Notes under the pieces: model-generated
Told to the model about the DNA's origin: nothing
What the model saw: only the letters and a program-made list of their open reading frames with translations
The model's database searches: none
Shown here: positions 62,213-64,000 of the stretch, piece by piece
Numbering within the stretch: position 1 is the stretch's first letter
Layout: every line of letters starts with the position of its first letter
From: Rhodanobacter sp. C03
GTDB lineage: Bacteria; Pseudomonadota; Gammaproteobacteria; Xanthomonadales; Rhodanobacteraceae
Direction: 5' to 3'
DNA length: 64,000 bases
Assembly (NCBI RefSeq): GCF_002001175.1
Contig: NZ_MUNT01000011.1
Span: 124,001-188,000 of the forward strand
Made by a program: the position numbers and the translations under genes

Positions 62213-63436
62213 TCAGGAATTCGTAGACGCGCCATCCGCTGTGTCGTAGATGGAGGGAGGGTCGCCCGTGCCAGTCATATCGGCATCGGTGCCGGTGTCC
62301 ATCGGGTGATGCTTGCTGACAAACCTACTCTTCAGGGCGTTGATCCGCTTCTCGAAAAAGTGCCAGCTGAGCTCGGCAGCGACCAATGCGAACAGGATTT
62401 TCCCCAGCATGACGAGGAGGGGATACGACGCCCCATCGATCCGTGCCAGTTCCAGCAATTTCGACAGGAACCCGCCGGCCGGCCGTTGCAGGAGATACAG
62501 GCCGTAGCACAGTCCGCCGATGTGGCACAGCCAGCGCATCCTGAGCCATGCCGTCACGCGCTGATCGCGGTAGGCAATGGCGAACAGCACCAGGGTGAAG
62601 AAGAAGAAGGCAAGGATGCTGTATCCAAAGATCCGGCAGAAAAATCGATAGCGATCCAGCAGTCCCGCATCGAGCAAGCCGGCGACAACCAGAATCATGC
62701 CCACCAGCGTCGGTGCGATCGCCCGTTTCGGAATCACGTTGATGGCGCCGGAGCGTGCCAGCGCAGCCAGCAGCACGCCGACACTGATGTTGTCCAGCCT
62801 GGACAGGGTTGCGAGATACTGGATGCGCTCGTTGTGCGGGTAAACATCGTACATGGCATAGCGAAACAGTGGCGAGATCACCATCAGCGCGACCAGCAGC
62901 CAGACAAGTCGGCGCGGCCCCAGCACCAGTACCACCAATGGCGCGGTGAGGTAGAACTGCTCCTCGATCGATATCGACCACAGCGGCGCGAGAAAATAGG
63001 CAGGCTCGACGCCGGTGATCGCCTCACGCATATTGCCCATGTAGGTCAGGTACCAAAGCGGATTCCCCGAGTCGCGCACGAACGCAGTGTTCAGATAAGC
63101 CCCGCCATGCAAGATCATTTGCGTGACGGGAACGATCAGGAACAGTCCAATGACCAGTGCGTAATACAGCGGGAATATGCGCAATATTCGCCGTGAGTAG
63201 AAGTTCTTCAGAAAGCCGATGTCATCCCTGGTGTCGAGCAGGATGCCGCCGACCAGGAAGCCGCTGATCACGAAGAACAGGTCGACGCCGGACCAGCCAA
63301 AGTGCGCCAGATTGGCGTAGTGAAGATAGAACCCGCCAGACCCCGGCCAGAAGTGATGCAGCAAGACCATGAGTATCGCGATACCGCGCAGACCTTCCAA
63401 CTCGGCGATCTTGCCGGAGTAATCGAGTTTGTTCAT
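62213..63436 (-). CDS. Acyltransferase family 3 membrane protein (OafA-like)
   Basis: The 407-residue protein has about ten membrane helices with the signature IAELEGLRGIAILMVLLHHF (catalytic His), GVDLFFVISGFLVGGIL, FYSRRILRIFPLYY and PLWSISIEEQFYL. It transfers acetyl or similar groups to sugars across the inner membrane. ATG at 63436 gives the family start; the frame runs on to 63529. It is convergent with the long EPS operon and likely decorates the same polymer. Confidence 0.9.
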   Translation of the reverse strand: MNKLDYSGKIAELEGLRGIAILMVLLHHFWPGSGGFYLHYANLAHFGWSGVDLFFVISGFLVGGILLDTRDDIGFLKNFYSRRILRIFPLYYALVIGLFLIVPVTQMILHGGAYLNTAFVRDSGNPLWYLTYMGNMREAITGVEPAYFLAPLWSISIEEQFYLTAPLVVLVLGPRRLVWLLVALMVISPLFRYAMYDVYPHNERIQYLATLSRLDNISVGVLLAALARSGAINVIPKRAIAPTLVGMILVVAGLLDAGLLDRYRFFCRIFGYSILAFFFFTLVLFAIAYRDQRVTAWLRMRWLCHIGGLCYGLYLLQRPAGGFLSKLLELARIDGASYPLLVMLGKILFALVAAELSWHFFEKRINALKSRFVSKHHPMDTGTDADMTGTGDPPSIYDTADGASTNS

Positions 63437-63582
63437 GAGTCCATTGACTCCAAACTGATGCGAATCGGCCTGGCACGAGTGCATGCGCTCGTGTGTGAGG
63501 CGCTGGTTTGTCCGCGGTCCACGGTGCAACCCCTCGGCAAGCGATCACATTGTATGGCCAATATCCAACCGGGATGGGAACC

Positions 63583-64000
63583 TCAGGTTTCGAGCAGAGA
63601 TGGTGTGGAATCGGCAGTTGGGGACGTTCTGCCCGCGTAGCGCCGCCGCATTCGCAAGAACGGGCGCTCCACCAGATAGTAGGAGCAAATGGCGGCTGTT
63701 ATTGCGATCGCTATATTGAGCGGGAACGTGGTAAGCCAGCTATCGAGATGTCTGTTCAGGAAAGGCTGCTGCCAGAGATAGAGCGAATAGCTCAGCGTTC
63801 CGGCGAAAATCATCGGTGCAGAGTTCAGGAATTTCCCCATGCGCGTTGCAGCATGGCGCGTACTCGCTTCGATGAGAACGGTAATCGCCACGAGCTTCAG
63901 CGGTGATCCGAAAAAATCGACCAGCGTGTAACCGTCAAACCGGTTTATCAGGATGATCAGTGGGAGCAGCAGCCACATCGCACGGCTCGCCGTGGTCCTC
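63583..64000 (-). CDS. Acyltransferase family 3 protein, N-terminus beyond window
   Basis: The frame enters from the right edge and ends at TGA 63583, giving the last 139 residues. They hold three to four membrane helices, SYSLYLWQQPFLN and CSYYLVERPFLRM, the usual end of acyltransferase-3 proteins such as OafA/PatA. It lies 146 bases upstream of the similar gene at 62213 on the same strand, a possible tandem pair. Catalytic motifs are outside the window. Confidence 0.8.
   Translation of the reverse strand, partial: RTTASRAMWLLLPLIILINRFDGYTLVDFFGSPLKLVAITVLIEASTRHAATRMGKFLNSAPMIFAGTLSYSLYLWQQPFLNRHLDSWLTTFPLNIAIAITAAICSYYLVERPFLRMRRRYAGRTSPTADSTPSLLET

Noticed and set aside
61781..63196. 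471-codon frame spanning the end of the EPS operon and the acyltransferase
   Set aside because: It overlaps two well-supported genes in other frames and its product is Gln/Arg-rich without a recognisable fold.

Overview
The window is GC-rich DNA (about 65-70% by eye in most genes) with dense coding, few spacers and no visible tRNA, rRNA, CRISPR array or insertion sequence. The gene content and order point to the Rhodanobacteraceae/Lysobacteraceae branch of Gammaproteobacteria (Rhodanobacter, Dyella or Frateuria-like). Supporting signs are the engB - cytochrome c4 - dsbA - dsbA - endonuclease block, a PutA without DNA-binding domain, a coxBAC operon preceded by a DUF2244 gene, and two inverted REP pairs of the TGTAGGAGC...TCAGCCGCGA type. 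The exact genus cannot be fixed from the sequence alone.

Region by region. 0-4.2 kb: a truncated EcsC-like gene diverges from a TonB-dependent receptor that has a perfect 18-bp Zur-like palindrome in its promoter; a MidA-type methyltransferase follows. 4.2-11.2 kb: an LTA-synthase-type phosphoglycerol transferase, tRNA nucleotidyltransferase (cca), a TPR-sulfotransferase, a secreted histidine phosphatase and an NDUFA9-like protein. 11.2-20 kb: soluble lytic transglycosylase, a membrane GH17 protein, an endonuclease/exonuclease/phosphatase protein with a coupled small membrane protein, two DsbA-like lipoproteins, cytochrome c4 and engB. 19.6-30.7 kb: free methionine-R-sulfoxide reductase, bioD, a small unknown protein, an M3 peptidase, a CPA2/Kef antiporter, a GT9 protein, a very large membrane-ankyrin protein and a YcgL protein. 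31-41.8 kb: FadL porin, coniferyl-aldehyde-type dehydrogenase, putA, then DUF2244-coxB-coxA-small protein-coxC closed by a strong terminator; no ctaG lies between coxA and coxC.

42-64 kb is one exopolysaccharide region. It opens with a good sigma-54 promoter (-24 GG / -12 GC) ahead of a TIGR03013-like priming sugar transferase. This is the arrangement known from exosortase/PEP-CTERM (XrtA) associated EPS loci, where the PrsK/PrsR pair and RpoN regulate. A large heparinase-like protein follows. A leftward block encodes a polysaccharide deacetylase, a GNAT-plus-BioF2-like double acyltransferase and a membrane J-domain protein. A tightly overlapping rightward operon then encodes a GT2 synthase, a decayed deacetylase, a Wzy-like ligase/polymerase, a Wzx-like flippase, a PaaK/CapK-like ligase, three GT4 enzymes, a NodB deacetylase and a NodB-like orphan. 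Two membrane acyltransferases on the opposite strand end the window, the last one cut by the edge.

Taken together the EPS genes give a Wzx/Wzy-type pathway: priming on undecaprenyl phosphate, chain extension by GT2/GT4 enzymes, acylation and deacetylation, flipping, polymerisation, and trimming by a lyase. No exosortase or PEP-CTERM protein is visible in the window, so the link to XrtA rests on the priming enzyme, the ligase-like proteins and the sigma-54 promoter. The stretch 46.6-50.9 kb is less GC-rich than its surroundings and may be the most recently acquired part.
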